DNA of 64,000 nucleotides, taken from the NCBI GenBank assembly GCA_021780815.1, contig JAJXYC010000019.1:1-64000 (forward strand). The letters run 5' to 3'. How positions within the stretch are numbered: position 1 is the first letter of the stretch; the number at the start of each line of letters is the position of its first letter. The DNA comes from Bacteroidota bacterium (GTDB lineage: Bacteria > Bacteroidota > Ignavibacteria > Kapaibacteriales > UBA2268). Shown here piece by piece: positions 55,583 through 64,000 of this stretch. The notes under the pieces are model-generated. The model worked only from the letters and a program-made list of their open reading frames with translations, made no database searches and had not been told where the DNA came from. Both the position numbers and the translations under genes were made by a program.

Positions 55583-56752
55583 TTATAAAGAATTTACTAC
55601 AAATCCGAAAAATTTTAAATATCGTGTTTCAGGCATTGCTGTTAAAATTGGATGATCTGGCGATTGTAGTCCTGTATATATCAATTTCAAATTTTTATTT
55701 GCTTCTTGGGCTGCAGATAATATTGATTGGTAAAAGGTATCTTCTGTAATATGTTGTGAACAACTTGATGTTAGCAGTATTCCGTTTTCCTTGACTTTGT
55801 TTAATGACATTTTATTTAATCTTTTATAAGCAACTTTTGCGTTAGTAACTGACTTTTTATTTTTTGCAAAGGCAGGAGGGTCGCAAACTACAATATCCCA
55901 CTTTTCGTTTGTGATTTTTAGAAAGTCAAAAATGTCAGTAACCTCAAAATGTATGCTTGTATTATTTGGAAAATTTAAATTCATATTTTCTTGTGCCATT
56001 TTCACAGCAGATTCTGAAATATCTATTCCAGTGCATTCTTTTGCATTTCCTTTCATTGCATTTAAAGCGAAACTACCTTGATTACAAAATAAATCAAGTA
56101 TTGTTTTGTTTCCCGATATTCTTTGTAAAAATTGTCGGTTTAATCTTTGGTCAAAGAAATAACCTGTTTTTTGTCCTCTTGTAATTGAAACATTATAAGC
56201 TATTGAATTTTCATTAATATTTACTAAGTCAGGAATAACACCAAATTCAATTTTATCTTCTGTATCCAGAGATTCAATTTTACGCCAATAAACATTATTA
56301 TTTGAATATATCCCTTTAATGTTTGGTAGTTCAGAGATTAGTGCTTGTATTATTATTTCTTTGTTTTTTTCAAATCCTGCACTTAATATTTGTATTGATA
56401 AATAATCGGAATATTTGTCCACAATTAAGCCAGGTAACAAATCAGATTCCCCAAAAACTAATCTATAACTATCTTCTGAATGAAAGAAACTTTTTCTTAA
56501 ATTTTTAGCATTGGCGATTCTTTTTTTTACAAAATCAAAATCAAAAGTATTCGAATTTAGCAGCCTAATTGCAATTAAACTATTGCGATTATAAAAGCCT
56601 AATCCATAGCTATTATTGTTTTTATCAATAACTTTCACCAGAGAGCCTGATTCTATATCAGGTAGTTCTTCTAATTCATTAGAAAAAATCCATTGATAAG
56701 AGTTTTGAATTCTTTTAATTGTTCTTGTATTGTTAATTTTAATAAAATCCAT
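55583..56752 (-). CDS. RlmI-like class I SAM-dependent rRNA (cytosine-5) methyltransferase
   Basis: A 389-residue methyltransferase. An N-terminal PUA domain (about 1-75) is followed by an EEHEE-type linker domain and a Rossmann core. Seen: TGYFFDQRLNR (196-206), SAM motif DLFCNQGSF (220-228) and the catalytic DPPAFAKN (291-298). The closest well-known member, RlmI, makes m5C1962 in 23S rRNA; the precise target here is inferred. It is alone by spacing. Confidence 0.88.
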   Translation of the reverse strand: MDFIKINNTRTIKRIQNSYQWIFSNELEELPDIESGSLVKVIDKNNNSYGLGFYNRNSLIAIRLLNSNTFDFDFVKKRIANAKNLRKSFFHSEDSYRLVFGESDLLPGLIVDKYSDYLSIQILSAGFEKNKEIIIQALISELPNIKGIYSNNNVYWRKIESLDTEDKIEFGVIPDLVNINENSIAYNVSITRGQKTGYFFDQRLNRQFLQRISGNKTILDLFCNQGSFALNAMKGNAKECTGIDISESAVKMAQENMNLNFPNNTSIHFEVTDIFDFLKITNEKWDIVVCDPPAFAKNKKSVTNAKVAYKRLNKMSLNKVKENGILLTSSCSQHITEDTFYQSILSAAQEANKNLKLIYTGLQSPDHPILTAMPETRYLKFFGFVVNSL

Positions 56753-57073
56753 AAAATTGTTGTGTTATAGTATTCTTTTTAATAATTAATAAACTTTGAA
56801 ACAGCAAAACATCTAATTTTGCCATCTTGATGTTTTCTATATGAACTGTTTGTAAATAAATTTCAATATTTTAATTTTGATAATTAGGCATTTAAAAATA
56901 CAAATTTAAAAATCTTTTTAAAAATATTGCTCTTTACAGAATAATTCATAATTTCCTTGAGTAAAAGGTTGAACAATAAAATTTAATGATTCTGGTAATA
57001 AAAATTTATATTGTATGTAACTTTTTATAAAAATTTACGTCTAATTTATAAATGTTAAATGAGAGGTGTTGAA
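56753..57073. other. Intergenic region upstream of the DUF6515 gene
   Basis: About 320 bases of AT-rich sequence between divergent genes. The last part holds the GAGAGGTG ribosome site (57061-57068) of the next gene. No convincing promoter box, tRNA, hairpin or small gene was seen in the rest. Confidence 0.5.
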
Positions 57074-58429
57074 ATGAAGACGAAGTTAATTGTAAGTGTA
57101 ATTATTTTATTAGTATTACCGAATTTAATGCTTATTTCTCGTGAAAATCAAATTAATGCAGGAAGAACACAAATAAGAACAGAACTCCATCCTCAGTCTT
57201 CTAATTCTTATAGGGCTGTTCGTCCTCAACAATCAAGACCTGTTCAAGTTAGGCAAAGGCAAACTACAAATCATAATACATCAAGAACAGTAAAAACAAG
57301 AAGTTATCATACTAGACCTCAGGAACAAAGCATTAGTTCAAAACCACAAGTTACATCAAATAACAATTCAATTAGAACAAACAACGTGCAAGCTAATCCA
57401 CAGGTAGAAAGAGTAGCAACACAACCACAAGGAATTTCGAATAACAATGTAAATAATAATAATTCAATTAGAACAAACAACGTGCAAGCTAATCCACAGG
57501 TAGAAAGAGTAGCAACACAACCACAAGGAATTTCGAATAACAATGTAAATAATAACAATTCAATTAGAACAAACAACGTGCAAGCTAATCCACAGGTAGA
57601 AAGAGTAGCAACACAGCCACAAGGAATTTCGAATAACAATGTAAATAATAATTCAATTAGAACAAACAACGTGCAAGCTAATCCACAGGTAGAAAGAGTA
57701 GCAACACAGCCACAAGGAATTCCGAATGTTAAAGAAATAAGCGGTAATCCTCAAAATAATAATTTACCTATTGGAAATAGAAATACATTTGACCAAGCGA
57801 AAGAAGCAAAAGTTTTCCAACCAAATCCAAATGACATTGTTGCTAACCCAAATTACAAAGGCAGAACAGATTTACAAGTCGTTCAAAATCAAGCTTTCGT
57901 AAACAATGAAATTGTGGTACGCAATGGAGACAGAGGTTATGGAGAGCATCATTATAATAATGGTTATGGTGATTCGCCTTATATGCGATTTGATGCGGGA
58001 TTACACTTTCATTTTAGTAGGACATATAGAACTATGCCTTTAGGTTATAGAGATTGTTCTTGGCACAACCGGCATTATTATTGGTTTGACGGTGGATTTT
58101 ATTATTATGATAATTTCGGATTTTATTGGATGCTTCCTCCAATTGGTTTTGAAATTAACTTTATTCCAGAAAATTGCTATTATTTCTATTACAATTATAG
58201 ACCTTACTATTATTATGCAGGAGTATTTTATGTGCCAATTGACAACACTCCAAACTATGTTGTTGCTGAACCGCCAGTAGGAGCAATTATTCAATCAATC
58301 CCTGATGATGCTACCCAATTAGTTATTGACGGTCAAATTTATTTGACTTATAATAATATTATATATAAACAAGTCGATGTTGAAGGTACAACTGCATATA
58401 AAGTTGTTGGTAAATTACCTACGAAATAA
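57074..58429 (+). CDS. Exported DUF6515-like protein with tandem 32-residue repeats
   Basis: A 451-residue protein. GAGAGGTG lies just before the ATG at 57074, which also gives a proper signal peptide (KTKLIVSVIILLVLPNLML); an ATG at 57059 is ruled out by this. An Arg/Gln-rich stretch (about 20-95) leads into four tandem repeats of about 32 residues containing NNVQANPQVERVATQPQGIS. The C-terminal third is very rich in Tyr and aromatics, with PPVGAIIQSIPDDATQLVIDG, matching DUF6515 proteins of Bacteroidota, whose role is unknown. The repeat region looks disordered and basic/polar, and may be a linker or wall-binding segment. Confidence 0.75.
   Translation: MKTKLIVSVIILLVLPNLMLISRENQINAGRTQIRTELHPQSSNSYRAVRPQQSRPVQVRQRQTTNHNTSRTVKTRSYHTRPQEQSISSKPQVTSNNNSIRTNNVQANPQVERVATQPQGISNNNVNNNNSIRTNNVQANPQVERVATQPQGISNNNVNNNNSIRTNNVQANPQVERVATQPQGISNNNVNNNSIRTNNVQANPQVERVATQPQGIPNVKEISGNPQNNNLPIGNRNTFDQAKEAKVFQPNPNDIVANPNYKGRTDLQVVQNQAFVNNEIVVRNGDRGYGEHHYNNGYGDSPYMRFDAGLHFHFSRTYRTMPLGYRDCSWHNRHYYWFDGGFYYYDNFGFYWMLPPIGFEINFIPENCYYFYYNYRPYYYYAGVFYVPIDNTPNYVVAEPPVGAIIQSIPDDATQLVIDGQIYLTYNNIIYKQVDVEGTTAYKVVGKLPTK
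57368..57722 (+). repeat. Four near-identical 93-96-base tandem repeats inside the DUF6515 gene
   Basis: Units start at 57368, 57464, 57560 and 57653 (spacings 96, 96 and 93). The DNA is almost identical between units, differing at a few third positions and by one AAT/AAC codon fewer before the last unit. The last unit is shorter. This implies recent expansion by slippage or unequal recombination. Confidence 0.92.
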
Positions 58430-58467
58430 AATAAATTATTGTAAAAACGTTTTAAATTGGTATGTAA

Positions 58468-58510
58468 ATTCAAGGTTGTCTAAAATATAAAAAGAAGGAC
58501 AATCTTGAAT
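58468..58510 (+). terminator. Hairpin after the DUF6515 gene
   Basis: Thirteen-base arms (58468-58480 with 58498-58510) with one G-T wobble and a 17-base loop. It lies between the DUF6515 stop and the RND operon. The T-tract is poor, so termination efficiency is uncertain. Confidence 0.6.
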
Positions 58511-58572
58511 TTATAATGTTCCTATATTAAATTAATTTCACGGAAGTAAACCAAAATCAAAGGTAAAAAAAA

Positions 58573-59637
58573 ATGTTTCTTAAACATAGCAATCATCTTA
58601 AATTTATTGTGTTAATTTTATCACTATCAGTGTTTGTAGTTTCGTGTGGTAAGAAAAATAGTTCTGAAAAAAAACAAAAAATGATTACTTCGGTTGATGT
58701 ATATATAGTTCAAACAGGTGATTTAAAAAATGATATTTTTGTTACAGGGAATCTTTTAGCCGACGAACAAGTTGACATAAAAGCGCAGGAGGCGGGAAAT
58801 ATTGTTTCAATAAATTTCCAAGAAGGTAAACCAGTAGTTAAAGGTCAATTATTAGTAAAAATTGATGATAGAGATTGGAAAGCACAATTGCAAGCGGCAA
58901 ATGTAAATCTTGAAACTTTAAATAAAGACTTATCACGCAAAAAAGAACTTTTAAAAATTAATGGTGTAAGCGTTCAAGATGTTGAAAACGCCGAAAATAA
59001 TATAGCAAATGTGAAATCACAGATTGAACAGTTGAAAGTTAAAATAGATTATTCTGAAATTAGAGCACCATTTTCAGGAGTTGTAGGATTAAGAAATTTT
59101 AGTCCTGGTGCTTATTTAAATGTAGGTCAAACAATTACTACATTGGTAAAATCAAACCCAATAAAAATTGATTTTCAAGTTCCTTCTAATTATGCAAATT
59201 CATTAAAAGTTGGTCAATCAATTCAAATGGTAACCCGCTCCAATAAAGACACAATCAATGCGAAAATTTATGCTTATGATCCATTAATATCAGAAACATC
59301 TAGAACGATAAATGTAAGAGCTGTTGCGAATAATCCCAATAACAAGTATTTACCGGGCGATTTTGCAGATGTTTTATTAACTCTTGCAGATATAAAAGAT
59401 GCCATACTTATACCAAGTGAGGCAGTAGTTCCACAAGTTGATAAGCAAACAATTTTTATCGTTAAAAATGGTAAAGCGGTAAGTGTTCCAGTTCAAATTG
59501 GAATAAGAACGGACCGAATGGTTGAAGTTATTAGTGGGGCAAATGTTGGTGATACACTAATTATGACAGGTTTAGTTACAATGCGTTCAGGAATTCCTCT
59601 TAAAATCAACAAAGTATTAAATATAACAAATAACTAA
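58573..59637 (+). CDS. RND efflux periplasmic adaptor (membrane fusion lipoprotein)
   Basis: A 354-residue adaptor that links the inner-membrane pump to the outer-membrane channel. The lipobox VVSC gives Cys25. The barrel-sandwich (VDIKAQEAGNIVSI, IRAPFSGVVGLRNFSPG), the coiled-coil hairpin (about 95-155) and the beta-barrel domain follow in order. It begins the adaptor-pump-channel operon; the pump gene starts three bases after its stop. Substrates cannot be told from sequence. No local regulator gene was found. Confidence 0.93.
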   Translation: MFLKHSNHLKFIVLILSLSVFVVSCGKKNSSEKKQKMITSVDVYIVQTGDLKNDIFVTGNLLADEQVDIKAQEAGNIVSINFQEGKPVVKGQLLVKIDDRDWKAQLQAANVNLETLNKDLSRKKELLKINGVSVQDVENAENNIANVKSQIEQLKVKIDYSEIRAPFSGVVGLRNFSPGAYLNVGQTITTLVKSNPIKIDFQVPSNYANSLKVGQSIQMVTRSNKDTINAKIYAYDPLISETSRTINVRAVANNPNNKYLPGDFADVLLTLADIKDAILIPSEAVVPQVDKQTIFIVKNGKAVSVPVQIGIRTDRMVEVISGANVGDTLIMTGLVTMRSGIPLKINKVLNITNN

Positions 59638-59639
59638 AA

Positions 59640-62600
59640 ATGACAATATCAGATTTAAGTATAAAAAGACCGATTCTAGCATTAGTTTTATCAATAGCAA
59701 TCGTATTATTTGGTTTAGTTGGGTATTTCTCTTTGGGCGTTAGAGAATATCCGAGTGTAGATCCCGCCGTAATAACTTGTACAACAACTTATACAGGTGC
59801 AAACGCTGATGTGATAGAATCACAAATAACTGAGCCATTGGAAGACAATATAAATCAAGTTGCCGGTATAAAAACAATGAAATCAGTAAGTTCCGATGGT
59901 CAAAGTAGTATAACGATTGAGTTCAATCTTGGTGTAGATATGGAAACTGCGGCAAATGATGTTAGAGATAAAGTTTCACAAGCAGTTCGTAATCTTCCAC
60001 CGGATGCAAATCCTCCAATAGTTACAAAAGCAGATGCTGATGCAGAAACTGTCTTTTCTGTAACATTGCAAAGTAGTAAGCGAAATTTACTTGAACTTAC
60101 CGATATAGGCAATAATATTTTTAAAGAAAGATTACAAACAATACCGGGAGTTAGCCAAGTTAATATTTGGGGTGAAAGAAAATATGCAATGAGACTTGTT
60201 CTTGACCCCAAAAAAATGGAAGCTTATAATTTAACTCCTACTGATATTAGCAATGCGCTAACAGCACAAAATATTGAATTACCAACAGGTATTATCGATG
60301 GTAAAGCGACTGAATTAACTGTTCGTGCATTAGGTAGAATTTCTACTCCTGACGAATTTAACAATTTAGTAATTGCTCAAAGAAATGGAACTTTGATTAA
60401 ATTAAAAGATGTCGGAAATGCTGTATTAGGTGCTCAAAATGAAAGAACGATTTTACGTGGGAATGGTGGTATTCCGATGATTGGTGTGGCTTTAACTACT
60501 CAACCTGGAGCAAATTATATCCAAATTGTAGATGAGGCTTATAGAAGAATTGAAAAAATCAAGGAGGATATACCCAAAGATATTCAATTAAATATTGCAT
60601 TAGATAATACTAAAACTATCAGAAAAGCAATAAGTGAAGTATTTGAAACAATTTTTATAGCATTTGGACTTGTAATACTTGTTGTGTTCTTCTTCTTGAG
60701 AAATTGGCGAGCAACTTTAATTCCAATCGTAACAGTTCCAATTTCTTTGATTGGTTCGTTTTTCTTTTTGTATGTTATGGGCTTTTCAATCAATATATTA
60801 ACGTTGTTAGGATTAGTTCTTGGTACTGGGTTAGTGGTTGATGATGCAATTGTAGTCTTAGAGAACATTTACAAAAAGATAGAAGAGGGACAAAAACCAA
60901 TTCAAGCGGCATTTAAAGGAGCAAGAGAAGTATTCTTTGCCGTTGTTTCAACATCAATAACATTGATAAGTGTGTTTTTGCCTATTTTCTTTTTGCAAGG
61001 TTTTACTGGTAAATTGTTCCGTGAATTTGCAATGGTTATTGGTAGCTCAATCTTAATTTCTACTTTTGTTTCGCTATCATTAAGTCCTATGATGTCCTCT
61101 CGAATTTTACATAAAGGGCATTCAAATAGTGAACTTTTTAAAATAGTTGAGGCATTTATCAATAGTGCTATTAAAACGTATAATGAGGCATTGACATATT
61201 TCATTAATCATAGGTGGCTTGTATTTCCAGTTATCATATTTGCTTTTTTAATTATTTATTTTATTGGGACATCATTACCATCAGAACTTGCTCCACTTGA
61301 AGATAAATCAATGTTAAGAATTGTATCTACTGCACCAGAAGGAACGTCTTACGAAGCAATGGACAGTTTTCAGAAGAAATTGACTGCTATTGTTGATACG
61401 ATTCCCGAAAGAGAGTATATTATAGCCTTGACTGCACCAGGATTTGGTTCTGCTCTTGCCGCAAACAACGGTTTTGTTAGAATTTCTCTTGTTGACCCAA
61501 ACAAAAGAAAGCGTTCACAAGCACAAATTGCACAAGAATTAATGAGAATTGTTAGTAAATATAATTTTGCTCAATCTTACATAGTTCAAGAGCCAACAAT
61601 TGCGGCAAGTCAGTCAAGCAAAGGTTCTTTGCCTATTCAATTTGTTTTGCAGGCTACTTCACTGGATAAATTAAAAACTTATTTGCCAAAATTCTTAAAA
61701 GAAGCACAATCTGACCCTGTTTTTGATGTTGTTACATCTGACTTAAAGTTCAACAAACCTGAACTTATTATTAATATTGACAGAGATAAGGCTTTGGATA
61801 TGGGCGTTTCTGTGGCTGATATTGCAACAGTTTTGCAACTTTATTTAGCAGAGCAAAGAATTGGGTATTTCATTAAAGGTGGCAAGCAATACTATGTAAT
61901 TTCAAAAGCGGACGACAAGGAAACATCAGACCCAACAGATTTAAAAATGTTGACGGTTAAGAATTCAAAAGGTGAAATGGTAAAATTAGATAATCTTGTT
62001 AGATTTGCATATCAAAGCAGACCACCTCAATTACTTAGATTTAATAGGTATGTGTCGGCAACTATTTCTGCTTCACCTGCTTCTGGTAAAACGCTCGGTG
62101 ATGGAATAAATGAAATGAAATTAATTGCTTCAAAAGTTTTAGATGAAACTTTTACCACAAGTTTAACAGGTAGCTCGGCTGATTTTTCTGAAAGTTCAGG
62201 CAATTTATATATTACTTTCTTATTTACTTTAATTCTAGTATTTTTAACATTATCGGCACAATTCGAAAGTTTTAGAGACCCATTCGTTATTATGTTTACT
62301 GTTCCATTAGCAATATCAGGCGCATTACTTTCTTTATTTATATTTGGTCAAACTTTAAATATTTTTAGTGAAATTGGAATGATAGTATTAGTTGGTATCG
62401 TAACGAAAAATGGAATTTTAATTATTGAATTTGCTAACCAAAGGAGGGAACAAGGTCTAAGTATTAATGAAGCAATCATTGATGCTGCCACACAAAGGTT
62501 TCGTCCTATTGTTATGACAAGTTTAGCAACAATATTAGGTGCATTACCTATTGCATTAGCATTAGGTGAGGCTTCTACAAGTAGAGTACCTATGGGTATT

Positions 62601-62714
62601 TCTATTATTGGTGGTTTGCTGTTTTCACTAATTCTAACTTTATTTGTTATACCTTCTCTTTACACTTATGTTACATCTAAAAAAGAAAAGAAATATGTTG
62701 AAGAAGAATTATAA
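59640..62714 (+). CDS. RND-family efflux pump, AcrB/HAE1 type
   Basis: A 1024-residue inner-membrane proton antiporter that exports drugs or other hydrophobic compounds. The N terminus SDLSIKRPILALVLSI begins the first of 12 membrane segments. The proton relay is intact: Asp401 and Asp402 in GLVVDDAIVVLEN, and Lys923 in GIVTKNGIL. The two large periplasmic porter/docking loops are present. It overlaps the next gene by 20 bases. Confidence 0.95.
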   Translation: MTISDLSIKRPILALVLSIAIVLFGLVGYFSLGVREYPSVDPAVITCTTTYTGANADVIESQITEPLEDNINQVAGIKTMKSVSSDGQSSITIEFNLGVDMETAANDVRDKVSQAVRNLPPDANPPIVTKADADAETVFSVTLQSSKRNLLELTDIGNNIFKERLQTIPGVSQVNIWGERKYAMRLVLDPKKMEAYNLTPTDISNALTAQNIELPTGIIDGKATELTVRALGRISTPDEFNNLVIAQRNGTLIKLKDVGNAVLGAQNERTILRGNGGIPMIGVALTTQPGANYIQIVDEAYRRIEKIKEDIPKDIQLNIALDNTKTIRKAISEVFETIFIAFGLVILVVFFFLRNWRATLIPIVTVPISLIGSFFFLYVMGFSINILTLLGLVLGTGLVVDDAIVVLENIYKKIEEGQKPIQAAFKGAREVFFAVVSTSITLISVFLPIFFLQGFTGKLFREFAMVIGSSILISTFVSLSLSPMMSSRILHKGHSNSELFKIVEAFINSAIKTYNEALTYFINHRWLVFPVIIFAFLIIYFIGTSLPSELAPLEDKSMLRIVSTAPEGTSYEAMDSFQKKLTAIVDTIPEREYIIALTAPGFGSALAANNGFVRISLVDPNKRKRSQAQIAQELMRIVSKYNFAQSYIVQEPTIAASQSSKGSLPIQFVLQATSLDKLKTYLPKFLKEAQSDPVFDVVTSDLKFNKPELIINIDRDKALDMGVSVADIATVLQLYLAEQRIGYFIKGGKQYYVISKADDKETSDPTDLKMLTVKNSKGEMVKLDNLVRFAYQSRPPQLLRFNRYVSATISASPASGKTLGDGINEMKLIASKVLDETFTTSLTGSSADFSESSGNLYITFLFTLILVFLTLSAQFESFRDPFVIMFTVPLAISGALLSLFIFGQTLNIFSEIGMIVLVGIVTKNGILIIEFANQRREQGLSINEAIIDAATQRFRPIVMTSLATILGALPIALALGEASTSRVPMGISIIGGLLFSLILTLFVIPSLYTYVTSKKEKKYVEEEL

Positions 62715-64000
62715 ATTCATATTATTGCCAATTATATTTGGGCTTACTCCTTTTATTCTTTTTAGTCAAGATTCTTTGAAGTTTTCTCAAATTGTTAATC
62801 TTGCTTTGGAACAAAATTATCAAGTCCAAATTGTAAAGAATGAGCAAATTAAAGCCTCTAATAATAATTCCTACGGTGGTGCAGGATTTTATCCTACGTT
62901 AGATTTTAGTGGTAATCAAACTTGGAGCACGAACAATATTAATCAAACCTATTATACCGGTGAAAATAAAGCAACAAATAATGCTAAAAGTAATGTTACT
63001 GCCGCCTCACTTAATTTAAATTGGAATATCTTCGATGGCTTTCAGATGTTTGCAAATAAAGATAAACTTGGTTATCTTGAACAATTAGGTAAGGCTAACA
63101 CTAAATACTATGTTGAACAAACTATTTCAGATTTAGCACAGGCTTATTTCCAATATGTTAAAGAATTATTTAAACTAAAATTATATTTTCAATCCCTTGA
63201 TGTATCTCGAAATAGATTAGAACTTGAAAAGATAAAATTAAACCTTGGCAATACTAGTATTTTTACTGTTCAACAAGCGGAACTCGATTTTAATAGCGAT
63301 AGCACTCTTGTTATTGAACAAGAAATATTGTTAAATCAGTTAAAAATATCTATTAATAAAATTATTAATAGACAATTAGATACTGATTTTTCGCCATTGC
63401 TTAATTTTGATTTAAAGCAAGTTGCGTCTTTAGAAGAATTGAAAAATAGTGCTTTTAAAAATAATGTTCAATTAAATCAACAGCAAATTGCTCAATTGAT
63501 TTCTAACGAAAATGTAAAAATTCAAGAAAGCACTTTTTATCCTGTTCTAAGTTTATTTAGTTCATACAACTATTCAAATCAAAACAGTGCCGCAGGTTTG
63601 CTCAGAGTCAATAATTCGCAAGGAATAAGTTATGGATTGAATATAAGATTTAATTTGTTTAACGCAGATAAAGACCAAACTTCTTTGCAAAATTTGAAAA
63701 TTGATGAAAAAACAAGTGAAATACAAACTAAACAAGTTAAACAAAATGTTGAAAGCGTTCTATTGCAAACTTATGAACAATATCAAAGCTATCAAAAAGA
63801 GCTTGCGCTGCAGCAACATAATGTTGAACTTGCACAAAATACATTAGAAATTGCAAAAAAACAATATGAACTAGGTACTATTAATGGTTTTGATTTTCGT
63901 CAAGTTCAATTAGATTTTTTAACTGCTGGCGATAAATTAAATGATTTGTATTTTGCAATTAAATCATTAGAAATAAATTTATTCAGAATTTCCGGAGAAA
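62695..64000 (+). CDS. TolC-family outer-membrane channel (partial, runs past the window)
   Basis: The ATG at 62695 lies inside the end of the pump gene in another frame and opens a frame of 435 codons with no stop to the window end. It begins with a signal peptide (about 1-24, cleavage near LFSQ), then LKFSQIVNLALEQNYQVQIV, the usual start of the mature TolC-like domain, and repeated helical segments with LELEKIKLNLGNTS and LEIAKKQYELGTING, typical of the two structural repeats of the family. It completes a tripartite efflux system with the two upstream genes. Confidence 0.92.
   Translation, partial: MLKKNYKFILLPIIFGLTPFILFSQDSLKFSQIVNLALEQNYQVQIVKNEQIKASNNNSYGGAGFYPTLDFSGNQTWSTNNINQTYYTGENKATNNAKSNVTAASLNLNWNIFDGFQMFANKDKLGYLEQLGKANTKYYVEQTISDLAQAYFQYVKELFKLKLYFQSLDVSRNRLELEKIKLNLGNTSIFTVQQAELDFNSDSTLVIEQEILLNQLKISINKIINRQLDTDFSPLLNFDLKQVASLEELKNSAFKNNVQLNQQQIAQLISNENVKIQESTFYPVLSLFSSYNYSNQNSAAGLLRVNNSQGISYGLNIRFNLFNADKDQTSLQNLKIDEKTSEIQTKQVKQNVESVLLQTYEQYQSYQKELALQQHNVELAQNTLEIAKKQYELGTINGFDFRQVQLDFLTAGDKLNDLYFAIKSLEINLFRISGE

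Noticed and set aside
55483-55749. Plus-strand open frame of 88 codons
   Set aside because: It overlaps the 3' end of the RlmI-like gene on the other strand, has no ribosome site and no recognisable protein features.
57319-57669. Minus-strand open frame of 116 codons within the DUF6515 repeats
   Set aside because: It exists only because the repeat unit is open on both strands; the plus-strand frame has the signal peptide, ribosome site and family match.

Overview
This is an AT-rich chromosomal window that looks like a Bacteroidota/Chlorobiota-group (FCB) bacterium. The evidence is: at least six proteins ending in type IX secretion system (T9SS) sorting domains, an Mrp ATPase of the Bacteroidota form without its C-x2-C, many lipoproteins and outer-membrane barrels, a DUF2795 protein, and a recurring TAATTTTG box matching the Bacteroidota -7 promoter element (TAnnTTTG). 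An Ignavibacteria- or Kapabacteria-like lineage is my guess; the window has no rRNA or tRNA to settle it. No prophage, insertion sequence, CRISPR array, rRNA or tRNA was seen.

Layout. 1-8.3 kb: tail of a T9SS cargo gene and its terminator, UDP-glucuronate decarboxylase plus Mrp on the minus strand, a NifU-like Fe-S protein, an N-acetylglucosamine-type kinase, a large secreted subtilisin and a small acidic DUF2795 protein. 8.4-15.9 kb: tryptophanase, B12-dependent ribonucleotide reductase, a stand-alone C-terminal half of ClpB, and a SpoU/TrmH methyltransferase. 15.9-22.5 kb: outer-membrane protein, a psd-pssA-purS-purQ operon (phosphatidylethanolamine and purine synthesis), divergent dnaN, a DUF3108 protein and an orphan OmpR-type regulator. 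22.5-32 kb: two T9SS cargo proteins, serC, and a Wza/Wzz-like polysaccharide export pair. 32-35 kb: inositol monophosphatase, dapF and an M20 amidohydrolase in one direction. 35-39.7 kb: an accessory lipoprotein island containing a segmental duplication, a truncated lipoprotein gene and a helically phased T-tract array. 39.8-48.9 kb: housekeeping genes (HMG-CoA lyase family, rsmG, a glycosyltransferase, nth, sucD, ndk, a Nudix hydrolase, two envelope proteins, folD, an RluA-family synthase). 49-57 kb: a sialidase-fold T9SS cargo, two family 9 glycosyltransferases, nuoC with a STAS protein, and an RlmI-like methyltransferase. 57-64 kb: a repeat-bearing DUF6515 protein, then an RND efflux operon (adaptor, pump, TolC-like channel) that runs off the window.

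How the genes fit together. Much of the window serves the cell envelope: export of T9SS cargo, capsule or exopolysaccharide export, LPS sugar transfer, phospholipid synthesis and drug efflux. The rest is central metabolism and genome maintenance in short operons. The parts that ordinary annotation explains least are the half-ClpB gene with its own promoter, the 35-39.7 kb lipoprotein island with 136 identical bases shared by two otherwise diverged copies, and the 11-base phased repeat beside it.
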